Shown here one piece after another: positions 18,201 through 25,509 of a stretch of 64,000 nt of DNA. Below the pieces are notes generated by a model, which was not told where the DNA came from, ran no database searches, and saw only the letters and a list, made by a program, of their open reading frames with translations. The stretch lies in NCBI RefSeq assembly GCF_013087515.1, contig NZ_JABFCN010000048.1:248001-312000 (forward strand), given 5' to 3'. The position numbers and the translations under genes are program-made. The DNA comes from Rhizobium sophorae. GTDB taxonomy: Bacteria; Pseudomonadota; Alphaproteobacteria; Rhizobiales; Rhizobiaceae. The stretch's first letter is position 1. Every line of letters starts with the position of its first letter.

Positions 18201-19385
18201 GCGCTCATTCAGCGCCGCATTCAGCTTTTCGGTGCTGCTGTCCATGGTCGAGGCGCGCGTCTCGAACTGGCTGAGCAGCCTTTCGCCATGATCGTTGAGA
18301 TTGACGGAGAGGGCTTCGAGGCGGTTGTCGAATTCGGTGGCCAGCGCAAAACCCGATGCGTTCAGGGTCTGCAGCAGGGTATCGGTCTTGGCTGCGAGCA
18401 GGCTGCCCATCGACTGCAGGGCGCTGTCCGATTTTTCCAGGATCGTCGCGGCGCGTGTATCGATCAGCGAAGCGAAGGCTTCGCCCGATGTGGCAAGCCG
18501 CACCGCGATCTCTTCGGTCGCAAGCGACAGCTCTTCCTTCAACTGGTCGTGCACGCTGCCGATGGAGGTGCGGATACGGTCGGCATGGTTGACGATCGCC
18601 TCGCGCTCGGAGCCGAGTTCGTGGACGAGGCCGCGAACGCGCAACTCGTTGTCGGCATAAGAACGTTCAAGCGCATTGACTTCAGAATGAACGAGCGTTT
18701 CCAGCTCGGAGGCACGCGCGATGGTGCGCTCGATGCCTTCATTCATAGCCGAGACCTCACGGCGCACGGCCTGGCCGACGGTCATGATGCGCTCGGAGGC
18801 TATGGTTTCCGGCTCTGCCAGGCGCAACGCCACCTCTGCCATGGAGCGGGCGGCGTTGCGCATGTCCTGGGCGCGGGAGATCATGATGGCGAAGGCATAG
18901 AACATCATCACGGGAATGATGATACCGACGAGGCCGGCGATAACGCCGGGCAGGGCGACGAGATCGGCGAGCGAACGGATCTGCCAGATCTGTGGAGCAT
19001 AAAGCAGCGACATCAGGCCGAGGCCGGCCATGACCCAAAGCACGGAAAACAGGGTGGCGGTGCGCACCGCCGAGCGGCTGGAGGCGCCGTCAAAGGATTT
19101 CAGGATCGAGGCGGGCGTATTGCGGCTGGCATCGTTGGCGGGCGCGAAGGCCGGACCCCTGGAAGCCTGCTCGCCGGCGGCACCGCGGCGGCTGCGGCGC
19201 TGCGCTTCTTCCTGGGCCTGCTGGTTACGCGCATTTACTGGATCAGACACATTAGCCTCCGGGGCCTGGGGCGCGTCGCCGCGGCGAGACGGTACGTTAT
19301 CCTTGCTAAAGTCGATCTGGAGCGCCTCGTCCAATGCCTTGAACGCCTTGTCCTCAATTGACTCGTTATATTTGTTGTTCGCCAT
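12261..19385 (-). CDS. Giant apolipoprotein-like coiled-coil protein, Growth Pole Ring (GPR)-like
   Basis: About 2,374 residues. Two membrane helices sit near the N-terminus (about 109-130 and 143-168) after a charged head. They are followed by some 2,000 residues of uninterrupted helical, hydrophobic-charged repeats, then a Pro/Gln-rich linker and a conserved-looking C-terminal domain of about 120 residues ending VYTMLAHAAGRLG. This plan matches the Growth Pole Ring protein of Agrobacterium tumefaciens, a roughly 2,100-residue apolipoprotein-like protein essential for polar growth; automated annotation often calls such proteins kinesin-like. Twelve near-identical 44-residue units lie at 15732-17315. 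The ATG at 19385 follows a GAGG site; the frame extends to 19499. A perfect CtrA box lies upstream. Confidence 0.85.
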   Translation of the reverse strand: MANNKYNESIEDKAFKALDEALQIDFSKDNVPSRRGDAPQAPEANVSDPVNARNQQAQEEAQRRSRRGAAGEQASRGPAFAPANDASRNTPASILKSFDGASSRSAVRTATLFSVLWVMAGLGLMSLLYAPQIWQIRSLADLVALPGVIAGLVGIIIPVMMFYAFAIMISRAQDMRNAARSMAEVALRLAEPETIASERIMTVGQAVRREVSAMNEGIERTIARASELETLVHSEVNALERSYADNELRVRGLVHELGSEREAIVNHADRIRTSIGSVHDQLKEELSLATEEIAVRLATSGEAFASLIDTRAATILEKSDSALQSMGSLLAAKTDTLLQTLNASGFALATEFDNRLEALSVNLNDHGERLLSQFETRASTMDSSTEKLNAALNERTHQLNEILIARTREINESLTSGERTIGGTLDDVLSKLNSALDEKGASFRQSLQTTADDAVMDLDVRSGFFEERLQTTVAQLSTAFDERVAEFTSAFDKRTGSLDTKLMESLARINETLTGGSDSIDGILNTGIDRLGSSISDQSLALATALATGHEVLESTLGNRADEITTALTSRTGELTSALQSATSEIALTLATGTSELQNNLQTRSAEFRDTLRTTTTDLTTAVAAGTEQVTAAFGGRAEELRGVLNARAAEISEALGSAHGRIDSVMAERGGALVEALTTHHGRFEEALTTRSDAIINAVSGTHDRLAETLDEKAMALAISLNESQARIEDTLGTRSEALLNAVSGTHDRLSETLDEKAMALAISLSENQARIEETLETRSEAFLNAVSGTHDRLSETLDSKAAALTTSLDERHARIEDALGTRAEALLNTVSGTRDRLAETLDEKAMALAISLNESQARIEDTLETRSAALLNAVSGTHDRLSETLDGKAAAFATSLSEGQARIENTLETRSAALLNAVSGTHDRLSETLDEKAMALAISLNETQTRIEDTLETRSAALLNAVSGTHDRLSETLDEKAMTLAISLNESQSRIEDTLEARSEAFLKAVSGTHDRLSETLDEKATAIAASLNEGQSRLQDTLESRSESFLNAVSATHDRLSETLDDRAMALAISLNESQSRLEETLTSGADAITNAVSGTHDGLNGVLDQKAAALAASLSEGQARLEEALGHRTAAIIGAVTATHDRLTDTLDEKTMALAISLDDNQSRFDSVLEARSNAIMEAVSGAEARVAGAFSDKTDAIRTAYTDNQQRLENALSEHSAALSGVLDAGGDRFEDLVGGLTGRIEGRLTDAHTRLGGLADEAAARIEGGLASAHERIRTTLEERANAIDLSLNQAHALISDTLAEQATSIGTSVATSVGMLELSLEHREAAIRQAIDAGAQTLEDRMHAGAGQIAGRFQEAANTISSSTQNFSANLDRSVESLTGRFEETGSRVEAGLAAIETRIRDGVGGVAERVEAASGQLSGVLADGVARLGALSDDATQRISATLEGSAANLTQAIDSRTANLAETLDSRATTLTGAIDGRTASLGETLDRGNERIEERLSTMDRALTVGLEAVNRTIEGKAAGLASTLRSAVADAAQGMEGEATRTTELLGRTGQQFAEDLNAKSDEFTRTMDERSSQIVTRVAEAQNRLASQAAAVAQTFSEAGNAIVNKVAEAETIVGTQVNAISKVLSDAGQSLEARGSAIRSTLSGAGSEISATMADVDRALEARSSVIRSNLEERAREIDTTFSEIDRGLEARGNSIRSTLEERTRDLNSMLAGRSVELTRILDETARPIIDRYTDAGEQAAARITAAANLSADRLRAENEALASAVAARTENVANAVSAIENSLVGNVNGLVERMSESSAAMAMMMNRAAEQLTSVDGRLGDTTTRFADSATKAAEMVSASTRLLEGKVDRLSDISGQTLSQVGSIIGRFDEHSKVLTQASQLLGAAQSNLASTLEERESALQTLSVGLVQRSAEIEKTMRGLGGMIETVFERAEQRSAQVTGNLRQGVQSSFADIGRILTETEKRAQEAAETMREAITRAGDEANTTIDGTFANVERRSGDLSNRIRGGLTASLSEVERMLGEAGRASDGAAQHMREALREAIDDAVGRFSGATEDIRRSAADIRSELDATRAELKRGAFDLPEEAKESASAMRRAVAEQIKALQDISQLVGRSSQQLEISEPVARTLAQVQPASRPAQPVAAQPPQPVAPPPIEATGLRGTIAPSAPAAAPQRAAPQPAPNRQETGRQETGRQEPAHPESGGWISDLLRGASREEAADEAAARAPARPAETAAPAARSNDSRNPRHVVESLNSLSVDIARAIDHDASVDLWRRYQRGERDVFTRRLYTLKGQQTFDEIKRKYDREPEFRTAVDRYIGDFEKLLADVARTDPNRTVTQSYLTSDTGKVYTMLAHAAGRLG
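15732..17315 (-). repeat. Twelve tandem 132-bp (44-residue) coding repeats in the GPR-like gene
   Basis: Twelve consecutive in-frame units of 44 residues, consensus beginning TRSEALLNAVSGTHDRLSET and continuing LDEKAMALAISLNESQARIE. Forty-four equals four 11-residue turns, the apolipoprotein-type periodicity. Units 1-9 are nearly identical in protein; units 10-12 are more divergent. Many differences are synonymous, so the array is maintained by selection or is not very recent. Confidence 0.9.
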
Positions 19386-19663
19386 TCGGTTATGCCTCGT
19401 TACTGTCAGCCAGTCCGACAGCGCATCCTGGGCTTCCGCCTCACCCGGGAACAACTTTGCCGTTCCAGCCTTCCATCCCAACGAAGGACGGATAAGCATG
19501 TCATTTCAGAGTAGATAGCCGCTTTTTCAAACGGAAGGTATCAAAACACTACCATTATCCACTCGCTCGGCAAAGGCGCGTACCATAAACCCGCTCCACC
19601 AGTACCGTAGTGACACATCTGGGCTCTTCACACAATTAATGAAGGCTTGAGATTCACGGCGCG

Positions 19664-19678
19664 TTAACCCGTTGTTAA
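19664..19678. promoter_or_regulatory. CtrA binding site (full TTAA-N7-TTAA box)
   Basis: TTAACCCGTTGTTAA is an exact match to the alphaproteobacterial CtrA consensus TTAA-N7-TTAA. A second pair at 19727-19740 has the spacing N6. They lie in the 462-bp gap between the divergent GPR-like gene and the Hpt gene, so CtrA could control either or both. The gap shows no other gene. Confidence 0.6.
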
Positions 19679-19847
19679 CACCTTTGAATCCTAGGCGCGG
19701 CTTAAAAACCAATAATTTAGGGATATTTAACGGATGTTAACCATATGGCGAGATTTCCACCCTGAATGTGCCGGAATTTAACGTGATGGCCACCCTCCTG
19801 TCGCAGAACTGTTGCAACTGCGGACGACAGAGACGGGAGAATTGGCA

Positions 19848-20231
19848 ATGGCAGCCCAGATGGCAGCATTGAACATCGTATTCGAGGCGCCTGATAATGC
19901 AAAGGGACCGTGTCCCTCCAAGGTCCGGCCGATCGATCTGGTCCATCTCGCAAAGCAGACGATGGGCGACAAGACGCTGGAACTCGAAGTCCTTCAGATG
20001 TTTGCGCGTCAGGCCCGCGCATGCCTTCAGGATATTGCCAGCGGCGAAACAATCCGTATCGGCGCAGCCGCGCATCGGCTGAAAGGCGCGGCAAGCTCGG
20101 TCGGCGCGTTCCGCGTGTCGCAGACAGCGGAAGCCGTCGAGGAGAACGGCGGCGATGCCGGCGCGACGGCAGCGCTCGGTGCCGCCGTCATCGACGCCGA
20201 GAATTTCATTCTGAAGCTCTGCCGCGGCTGA
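19848..20231 (+). CDS. Hpt-domain histidine phosphotransfer protein
   Basis: 127 residues from the ATG at 19848, which has a GGGAG site; the frame is open back to 19812. The Hpt signature AAHRLKGAASSVGA places the phospho-accepting histidine at residue 76. The protein is a single-domain phosphotransferase that would shuttle phosphate between a hybrid kinase and response regulators. It is divergent from the GPR-like polar-growth gene with CtrA boxes between them, which hints at a cell-cycle link. It is not a ChpT-type protein, which is larger and has a kinase-like second domain. Confidence 0.82.
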   Translation: MAAQMAALNIVFEAPDNAKGPCPSKVRPIDLVHLAKQTMGDKTLELEVLQMFARQARACLQDIASGETIRIGAAAHRLKGAASSVGAFRVSQTAEAVEENGGDAGATAALGAAVIDAENFILKLCRG

Positions 20232-20249
20232 TTTCCAAGTCTTTCGTTG

Positions 20250-20298
20250 ATGCATGTCGTTGTCCCAAAACCGCTGCACAGTTTTGGATGGCATGCAT
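20250..20298. repeat. Palindromic rhizobial repeat, copy 1
   Basis: Outer arms ATGCATG and CATGCAT enclose an inner hairpin CCAAAAC-cgctgcaca-GTTTTGG. A related element in the other orientation lies at 34541-34588. The remaining sequence to the ferredoxin start at 20494 shows no gene. Confidence 0.6.
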
Positions 20299-20493
20299 AA
20301 GATGCCGTTCGAACGAGGCCCGTTGTTCCATTGCGGAACCTCGGGTCTTTTTGCGACCTGCTTCATGACGCTTTGAAGACGGCGGACGAAGGCCTGATCT
20401 GCGACGCTATGGCGAATTGCCGCGATGTTGACTGACGCGTCGATTTGTCGGAAGAAAATCCGCCCACCCACTTGAAGACCGGAAATAGTCCTG

Positions 20494-20814
20494 ATGCCCA
20501 AACTTACCATCGTCGCCTTCGACGGCACGCGCTTCGACCTCGATGTCGACCAAGGCTCCACCGTGATGGAGAATGCCGTGCGCAATTCGGTGCCCGGCAT
20601 CGAGGCCGAATGCGGTGGCGCCTGCGCCTGCGCGACCTGTCATGTCTATGTCGACGAGGAGTGGACGGAGAAGGTCGGCCAGCCTGAAGCGATGGAAGAG
20701 GACATGCTCGACTTCGCCTTCGATGTGCGCCCGACCTCGCGGCTGTCCTGTCAGATCCGGATGAAGGCTGTCTATGACGGGCTCGTGGTGCACGTGCCGG
20801 AACGCCAGGCCTGA
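20494..20814 (+). CDS. [2Fe-2S] ferredoxin, adrenodoxin type
   Basis: 106 residues. The cluster-binding cysteines are Cys40, Cys46, Cys49 (motif [12 protein letters not shown]) and Cys86 in SRLSCQI, the spacing of adrenodoxin/FdxB/putidaredoxin ferredoxins. These small electron carriers serve cytochrome P450s, Fe-S cluster assembly or heme/ubiquinone enzymes. No isc operon or P450 gene is next to it, so its partner is unknown. The length is normal for the family. Confidence 0.92.
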   Translation: MPKLTIVAFDGTRFDLDVDQGSTVMENAVRNSVPGIEAECGGACACATCHVYVDEEWTEKVGQPEAMEEDMLDFAFDVRPTSRLSCQIRMKAVYDGLVVHVPERQA

Positions 20815-20854
20815 AGCACGCTGCTCTTCAAACGTCGCCGAAAAATTCGATACC

Positions 20855-20889
20855 AAAAAAACGCCTCGCGCGCTAGAGCGAGCGAGGCG
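20855..20889 (-). terminator. Strong Rho-independent terminator for minus-strand transcription
   Basis: Read on the minus strand, CGCCTCGC-t-CGCT-ct-AGCG-c-GCGAGGCG forms a hairpin of about 12 pairs with one mismatch, directly followed by seven T. The + direction lacks a T run, so it does not serve the ferredoxin gene. The nearest minus-strand gene ends 240 bases upstream, leaving room for a small RNA or a long 3' UTR. Confidence 0.75.
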
Positions 20890-21110
20890 AGGCGGGCGCA
20901 TTACCTACGGATGAGGGAGGAACATCCGCGGCTTCGGAACGCGCCAGGAGAACCCAGCGATGAAAGTGCAGATGCCGTACCTGAACTTTCGAATGTGTTC
21001 ATATTAACGCGTTCCGGTTGAGTCTGCCAGGATGAAAAATGACCAGTAAATCGCTGGGGAGGGTGCAAGTTTCGCACAAGTTTCGTTATGCAGCTAAGGT
21101 TTTCCGCTCG
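20890..21110 (-). ncRNA. Candidate small RNA or small-ORF transcript ending at the 20855 terminator
   Basis: This otherwise empty stretch leads on the minus strand into a strong intrinsic terminator. It contains the pyrimidine block TTCCTCCCTC (complementary to ribosome-binding sites), common in trans-acting rhizobial sRNAs, and a 33-codon ORF (20901-21002, beginning MNTFESSGTASAL). No good promoter is recognised. It might instead be the 3' UTR of the secreted-protein gene at 21130. Confidence 0.35.
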
Positions 21111-21129
21111 CAACCAGACTGAAAAAACC

Positions 21130-21756
21130 TTATTTTGCGCCGGCTCGACCGTTGATTCGATTGTTCAGCAACCTCAGCATGCGCTTCTGAAAATTGACCG
21201 CCTCGACCCGGTCGAATCGCGCCTGCTGCCGGTCGTGCTCCTCTATACCGCGAGCTGATTCGTCGGAGACGAGTTCCTGCATGGCTTCGCAGCTGCGCTG
21301 CCGCGGCAGCGCGCGAATGGCGCGCTCCATGGCGCGGGCCTGGTCGCGGGCGATCTCGGCATGGCGCTCCTCGTGGCGCTTGATATCGCTCGACAGCGCG
21401 TCCCAGATCATCGACAGCTCCTTGCTGGCGCCCTTGCGGCTGCTCCAGCGCGGCAGGATGATCTGGGTGTGGACCGTGACCTTGACGTAGCCGACGCGGC
21501 AGCGCCCGTTATTCTGAACATAGGTTGCCTCGCCGCCGAAGCGGATCTTCGTAGCGCCGGGATGGCGTGCCGAGGAACCGCTTGCCGTTGGGCCGCGCCG
21601 GCTGAGTTCGCGGTCGAGCTCATCCGCGGTTTTGCCGCGAATGTCGAAATAGGAATAGCTTTTCGATGCGATCACTTCGGCTGCCGACGGGCTGCAAAGA
21701 GAAAGAGCAATGGAAAAGGCGATGGGAACGACCATATAACGCACTGCAAGCGGCAT
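21130..21756 (-). CDS. DUF922-like secreted protein with HExxH motif
   Basis: About 208 residues from the Met at 21756; the frame is open to 21816. A signal peptide is visible (VVPIAFSIALSLCSPSAAEV). The body has the motif HEERHAEIA near residue 140, a zincin-type HExxH, after the segment WDALSSDIKR. This fits the DUF922 family, described as predicted secreted Zn-dependent proteases. The activity is not proven for the family. It is divergent from the folate operon, 101 bases away. Confidence 0.72.
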   Translation of the reverse strand: MPLAVRYMVVPIAFSIALSLCSPSAAEVIASKSYSYFDIRGKTADELDRELSRRGPTASGSSARHPGATKIRFGGEATYVQNNGRCRVGYVKVTVHTQIILPRWSSRKGASKELSMIWDALSSDIKRHEERHAEIARDQARAMERAIRALPRQRSCEAMQELVSDESARGIEEHDRQQARFDRVEAVNFQKRMLRLLNNRINGRAGAK

Positions 21757-21857
21757 TCTGAACGCAACCCGTGTTGAAATCGACAGGAGCTTGGGGCATA
21801 GCCACCCCAAGCGCAATATCAGATGGCGCTTTTTTCGTCATCAATGGGATAAGTCTG

Positions 21858-22727
21858 GTGACAGGGCTCGAAGGCAGCATATGGCGTGTCGGCCATGGCC
21901 GGGAGATCGAACTCGGCCGTCGCTCGGTGATCATGGCGATCATCAACGTGACGCCGGACTCCTTTTCCGACGGCGGACGTTTTGAAACCGTCGATGCGGC
22001 GGTCGAACAGGCGCTGCGGGCGGTGAGCGAGGGTGCCGGCATCATCGATATCGGCGGCGAATCGACCCGGCCGAACGCAGCAACCGTCAGCCCTTCCGAG
22101 GAGCAGGCGCGCGTGCTGCCCGTTATCCAGGCACTGCGCGGCCGCACCCAGGCGCTGATCTCGATCGACACTTATCGCGCCGAGACGGCGCGGCTTGCGA
22201 TCAGTGCCGGCGCCCATATCGTCAACGACGTCTTCGGGCTGCAGAAGGAGCCCGACATCGCCGATATTGCTGCGGTGACCGGAGCCGGGCTCTGTATCAT
22301 GCATACCGGCCGCGACAGGGCGAAGCTTCCCGATGTCATCGCCGACCAGGTGCATTTTCTCAAACGGTCGCTTGCGATCGCTGCGGCATCAGGCGTCAAC
22401 AGCGACCGTATCGTGCTCGATCCGGGCTTCGGCTTTGCCAAGGAGACGGCCGAGGAGAATCTGGAGCTAATGGCGCGGTTTTCCGAACTTTCCCGCTTCG
22501 GCTTGCCGCTGCTCGCCGGCACGTCGCGCAAGCGCTTCCTCGGCACGGTGACGGGGCGTGAGGCGCAGGACAGGGATGCGGCGACGGCTGCGACCAGCGC
22601 GCTGCTCAGGCTTCAAGGGGCTGCGGTTTTCCGCGTGCACAATGTCGCAATCAACAGGGACGCGCTCGAGATCGCCGATGCTATGCTGAATGCGCGCCAG
22701 GAATTCGAGAGGAAGCGGCCGACATGA
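21858..22727 (+). CDS. folP: Dihydropteroate synthase
   Basis: About 289 residues from GTG at 21858, which follows GGGATAAG; an upstream TTG at 21771 keeps the frame open. Signature segments are INVTPDSFSDGG, IIDIGGESTRP, VSID-type ISIDTYRAETA, IVLDPGFGFAK and LAGTSRKRF. It condenses p-aminobenzoate with hydroxymethyl-dihydropterin diphosphate, the sulfonamide-sensitive step of folate synthesis. First gene of folP-folB-folK, with its stop overlapping the folB start (ATGA). Confidence 0.95.
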   Translation: MTGLEGSIWRVGHGREIELGRRSVIMAIINVTPDSFSDGGRFETVDAAVEQALRAVSEGAGIIDIGGESTRPNAATVSPSEEQARVLPVIQALRGRTQALISIDTYRAETARLAISAGAHIVNDVFGLQKEPDIADIAAVTGAGLCIMHTGRDRAKLPDVIADQVHFLKRSLAIAAASGVNSDRIVLDPGFGFAKETAEENLELMARFSELSRFGLPLLAGTSRKRFLGTVTGREAQDRDAATAATSALLRLQGAAVFRVHNVAINRDALEIADAMLNARQEFERKRPT

Positions 22728-23089
22728 CCACCTACACGATCACGCTGCAGAACTGCGCCTTCTTCGCGCGCCACGGCGTGCATGACGAGGAGGAATTCCT
22801 CGGCCAGCGTTTCTTCGTCGATGCCGAGCTCGATGTCGTCGCCGGCGAGGCGCTGGAAAGCGATTCGATCAACGACACCGTCAATTACGGCATCGCCTTC
22901 ACCGTGATCGAGCAGATCGTCACCGGCAAGCGGCGCTACCTGATCGAGGCCCTGGCGCTCGATATCGCCAAGGGGCTCTGCGAGACATTCCCGCAGATCC
23001 GGCGGGCGAAGATCACGGTGCGCAAGCCGAACGCGCCGGTGCCCGGCGTGCTCGATTTCGTGCAGGTGAGCGTTGAACACTTTGCCTGA
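22724..23089 (+). CDS. folB: Dihydroneopterin aldolase
   Basis: 121 residues, the usual size. The sequence has the family pattern LQNCAFFARHGVHDEEEFLGQ, the NYG segment DTVNYGIAF, and the catalytic Lys in RAKITVRKPNAPVPG. It cleaves dihydroneopterin to hydroxymethyl-dihydropterin in folate synthesis. Its ATG overlaps the folP stop by four bases and its 3' end overlaps the folK start, so the three are translationally coupled. Confidence 0.95.
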   Translation: MTTYTITLQNCAFFARHGVHDEEEFLGQRFFVDAELDVVAGEALESDSINDTVNYGIAFTVIEQIVTGKRRYLIEALALDIAKGLCETFPQIRRAKITVRKPNAPVPGVLDFVQVSVEHFA

Positions 23090-23600
23090 GGCCGCACTAA
23101 AAACCGCCACACTCGGCCTCGGCGGTAATATCGGCGACCCTGTGAAGGCGATGGCTGCGGCACTGCAGAAGCTGGACGGACGCAACGACTGCCGGGTTAC
23201 GGCGGTCTCGCGGCTCTATCGCACGCCGCCCTGGGGCAAGACCGACCAATCGTTCTTCTTCAATGCCTGTGCTGTTGTCGACACCAGGCTGGAGCCTGAG
23301 GCTTTGCTCGATGTCTGCCTGTCGATCGAACGAGAGATGAAACGCGAGCGCATCGAGCGTTGGGGTCCGCGCACGCTCGATATCGACGTGCTGACTTATG
23401 GCGACGTGATCCAGGACGCGCCGCGGCTAGAACTGCCGCATCCGCGCATGACCGATCGCGGTTTCGTGCTGATGCCGCTTGCCGATATCGCGCCGGGTCT
23501 TCTGGTCAGGGGCAGGGCGGTCGGTGACTGGCTTGATGATGCCGAAGTGACCGGTATCGAGATTGCCGACGACAGTCGCGACTGGTGGCTGAGCGCCTGA
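23073..23600 (+). CDS. folK: 2-amino-4-hydroxy-6-hydroxymethyldihydropteridine diphosphokinase
   Basis: 175 residues. HPPK landmarks are LGLGGNIGDP, SRLYRTPPWG, FFNACAVVDT, and RERIERWGPRTLDIDVLTYG with the two metal-binding aspartates, then LPHPRMTDRGFVL. It adds diphosphate to hydroxymethyl-dihydropterin, the substrate of FolP. The start must be TTG: 23073 is two bases after GGTGAG, and TTG at 23082 has better spacing, so the N-terminus is uncertain by three residues. A hairpin GGCGGGaaaCCCGCC lies 20 bases downstream. Confidence 0.95.
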   Translation: MNTLPEAALKTATLGLGGNIGDPVKAMAAALQKLDGRNDCRVTAVSRLYRTPPWGKTDQSFFFNACAVVDTRLEPEALLDVCLSIEREMKRERIERWGPRTLDIDVLTYGDVIQDAPRLELPHPRMTDRGFVLMPLADIAPGLLVRGRAVGDWLDDAEVTGIEIADDSRDWWLSA

Positions 23601-23609
23601 AGAAGGGAA

Positions 23610-23646
23610 CCTGAAACGGAAACGGCGGGAAACCCGCCGCTTCAGG
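23610..23646. terminator. Hairpin between convergent folK and secreted-protein gene
   Basis: Nested arms CCTGAA...TTCAGG and GGCGGG-aaa-CCCGCC between two convergent genes. There is no T run on either side, so it may be a weak bidirectional terminator or mRNA-end stabiliser. Confidence 0.45.
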
Positions 23647-23667
23647 AAAATCCGCAGTGCGGTTTGT

Positions 23668-24219
23668 CTACTGGATGGAACCGACGGCCATCTCGTCGAC
23701 CTGGCGGGTCAGTGTCAGGCCGATCACCGGGATCATCTGACTTTCGACCTTGACTGAAACGGTGACGTTCATCGTCTTGTCGTCGCGCACGCGCGCGATC
23801 ATCGCACCATTCAGCTTGGCGCGGTTGATGCCGACAACGACGGTATCCTCGCTGACGGCACCGGAGACGACGTCAAGGCCCTTGCCGGCGGCGCCGTCGA
23901 GGAATTTGCCCTTATAGCTCGAGCCCGACTGAGAGATGACGGCGGTCATCGGCTGCTTGAAGACGCCGACGCGGCAGGTGCCGTCGAGCTTGATGCCGGC
24001 GCTGCTGTCGCCGGTGGGCTCACCGATCAGGTTGCAGGTGAATTTTGTGCCCTTGTACTTGCCGGCGACGATTTCACCGGGGCCCTTCCAGGAGCCGGCG
24101 ACGGAATCGAAGAAGGCCTTGTCACGGGTTGCAGCCGTGGCTGCCGGTGCGACATCTGCGACGGGAGACAATGCCGCGGCGGCCAAGCCGCATACGATGA
24201 GAAACTTGCGCGAATACAT
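23668..24219 (-). CDS. Secreted protein of unknown function
   Basis: 183 residues from the ATG at 24219, which has an AAGGA site; the frame is open to 24246. A signal peptide (MYSRKFLIVCGLAAAALSPV) is followed by a mature part rich in Gly, Lys and beta-prone stretches (AGSWKGPGEIVAGKYKGTKF, SGSSYKGKFLDG, VVVGINRAKLNG). Two cysteines (CNLIG and TCRVG) could form one disulfide in the periplasm. I do not recognise a named family; the Gly-Lys-Tyr patterning suggests a small beta-barrel or lipocalin-like fold. Convergent with folK. Confidence 0.7.
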   Translation of the reverse strand: MYSRKFLIVCGLAAAALSPVADVAPAATAATRDKAFFDSVAGSWKGPGEIVAGKYKGTKFTCNLIGEPTGDSSAGIKLDGTCRVGVFKQPMTAVISQSGSSYKGKFLDGAAGKGLDVVSGAVSEDTVVVGINRAKLNGAMIARVRDDKTMNVTVSVKVESQMIPVIGLTLTRQVDEMAVGSIQ

Positions 24220-24429
24220 GGATTTTCCTTGGCAAACACCACTCACGAACTGACTGCAAGTTTTGCCGAAGAATGGTTAATCCTTCCTTTCGATTGCGCC
24301 GAAATGCAAGGCAACACAGAGCTTTCGTGCGGCAGAGATTTTAAATCTTCTTCACTAAAGCGTTGAATATGCTAGAGTTTCTTCGGCATTACGCAAGGGG
24401 AGGCAAAATCTGGTTATTCGCTGCTTTGT

Positions 24430-25509
24430 TCAGGGATTGTTGCCGCGCGGCGACATGGAGGGAGTGAGATCGCCGATGAAATCACCGATTCCCGGCCGCT
24501 TCAGGGCGCGGAAGGCGAGCGGGCGGCAGAGATCCATCGCCGCGATTCCAATTCGGGCGGTCATCAGGCCGTTGATGACGCCTTCGCCCAGTCGGGCCGA
24601 GAGCTTCGAGGCCAGCCCGTGGCCGAGCACCTGCTGGACGAGGCTGTCGCCAACGGCAATAGAGCCGGTGACGGCCAGATGCGCCAGTACGTCACGCAGC
24701 AGACGGAACATGCCGAGCGTGCCGGGACGGCCGCCGTAAAGCTCGGCCATGGCGCGGATGAGGCGCACGGCCTCATAGAGCACGTAGAGCAGGTCGACCA
24801 CGGCGCGCGGGCTGACGGCGGTAACGATCGAGACGCGCTTCGAGGCGTTGACGATCAGGGCGCGGGCCTTGCGGTCGAGCGGAGCGAGCAGTTCCCGTTC
24901 GGCGAGCGCGATCAGATGCGGGGGATCGATAACCTCGCCCTCGGTCGCCTTCAGCGTCGCGCGGCCCTTCGCCGTCTCCGGATTGGTGGAAAGGAGCGTG
25001 GTAAGGCGTGCGACTACGGCGCGCGCTTTCACTGGTCGGGTTTCGAGCATCGCCGCGTCTGCCTCGGCCTTGATCGTCTGGACGGCGGCAAGGCGCATCA
25101 TGCCGACGGTTTCGCGGATGACGAGGGCAAGTACGGCGAGGATGCCGACTGCGAGCACGGCAAGGGCGGCATAACCCAACCAGTCGGCGCGGGTGAAAAG
25201 ATCGCGGATCAGGCTATCGGTCCAGAGGCCGATGGCGAGCGACAGCAGGATGCCGAAGGCGCCGGCGGCGATCTTGCCGAAGGAGGTCCGCCGCTTGCGC
25301 GGCGCTGCAACGGGGACCGCGCTCAGATCCTTGTCGGGATTGACGAAGGGATCGTCCTCATCCGGCGTCACGACGATGTTCTCGGAGAAGCTTTCCGGCT
25401 TGCGCCGCTCACCTCCTTGCCGGCCGTTGTCACGCCGCTCTGTGGCTTCGTCCTCATAGCTGAAGGCGGCGGGTGCGCGGCGCGGCGGATCGGACGGGGG
25501 CTTGCTCAT
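24430..25509 (-). CDS. ycjF: YcjF/DUF697-family inner-membrane protein
   Basis: 359 residues. A charged, disordered N-terminus (about 1-75) is followed by two membrane helices (about 79-97 and 112-135) and a helical domain with the conserved run RVSIVTAVSPRAVVDLLYVL and RDVLAHLAVTGSIAVGDSLVQQVLG typical of YcjF/TIGR01620. It overlaps the end of ycjX by four bases (ATGA), and the two are co-transcribed in many proteobacteria, often under envelope or heat stress. The function is not established. Confidence 0.85.
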   Translation of the reverse strand: MSKPPSDPPRRAPAAFSYEDEATERRDNGRQGGERRKPESFSENIVVTPDEDDPFVNPDKDLSAVPVAAPRKRRTSFGKIAAGAFGILLSLAIGLWTDSLIRDLFTRADWLGYAALAVLAVGILAVLALVIRETVGMMRLAAVQTIKAEADAAMLETRPVKARAVVARLTTLLSTNPETAKGRATLKATEGEVIDPPHLIALAERELLAPLDRKARALIVNASKRVSIVTAVSPRAVVDLLYVLYEAVRLIRAMAELYGGRPGTLGMFRLLRDVLAHLAVTGSIAVGDSLVQQVLGHGLASKLSARLGEGVINGLMTARIGIAAMDLCRPLAFRALKRPGIGDFIGDLTPSMSPRGNNP

